Positions 13,327-13,365 of a stretch of 13,365 bases of DNA are shown here, piece after piece. This DNA comes from Paracoccaceae bacterium (GTDB taxonomy: Bacteria > Pseudomonadota > Alphaproteobacteria > Rhodobacterales > Rhodobacteraceae). The notes below the pieces were generated by a model that was not told the origin of the DNA, did not search any database, and saw only the letters and a list, made by a program, of their open reading frames with translations. The stretch covers positions 1 through 13,365 of the forward strand of contig CABZJG010000027.1 of NCBI GenBank assembly GCA_902525995.1. Reading direction: 5' to 3'. The position numbers and the translations under genes are program-made. The stretch's first letter is position 1, and every line of letters begins with the position of its first letter.

Positions 13327-13365
13327 CAGATTTTCAAACAAGGGGAAAGGTGAAACGGTTCTGTC

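Overview
The window reads as ordinary chromosome of an alphaproteobacterium, most likely a marine roseobacter (Rhodobacteraceae) with moderate GC. This is inferred from protein character: an alphaproteobacterial HspQ, a WCGPC-bearing CnoX/YbbN, a cysteine-poor Trm112-like protein next to a LON-domain protein, and an aminotransferase-ftsK-lolA order. A Planktomarina-like pelagic lineage is possible but only a guess. I see no rRNA, tRNA, insertion sequence, phage gene, CRISPR array or toxin-antitoxin pair.

Layout. Positions 12-3082 carry five plus-strand genes: a small VOC-fold protein, exonuclease III (xth), the chaperedoxin CnoX/YbbN, a LON substrate-binding-domain protein, and a Trm112-like protein that overlaps the LON gene by ATGA. 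A UbiH/F-type flavin hydroxylase (minus strand, 3090-4304) converges on them with a 7-base gap. A stand-alone amidase (4388-5719) diverges from it across 83 bases. After a hairpin and a 151-base gap comes a PLP aminotransferase (5871-7049) followed 10 bases later by ftsK (7060-9834), then lolA (9903-10508). A lytic-transglycosylase-like lipoprotein (10505-11092, minus) converges on lolA so tightly that the two stop codons share one CTAG. A 241-base AT-rich, dyad-rich region separates it from the divergent hspQ (11334-11666). A gamma-glutamyltransferase-family hydrolase (11689-13266, minus) closes the window.

Function. Most of the content is housekeeping: DNA repair (xth), proteostasis (cnoX, LON, hspQ), quinone synthesis (ubiH), chromosome segregation (ftsK), lipoprotein transport (lolA) and wall remodelling (transglycosylase). 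I found no undescribed multi-gene system. The parts most worth a second look are the hspQ upstream region, which could be an RNA thermometer or an operator cluster, and the GGT-family enzyme, which keeps its catalytic threonine but appears to lack the residues that bind a gamma-glutamyl group and so may be an acylase of another specificity. Smaller points are candidate leaderless starts, a dyad over the ribosome-binding site of the GGT-family gene, and the shared stop-codon palindrome.
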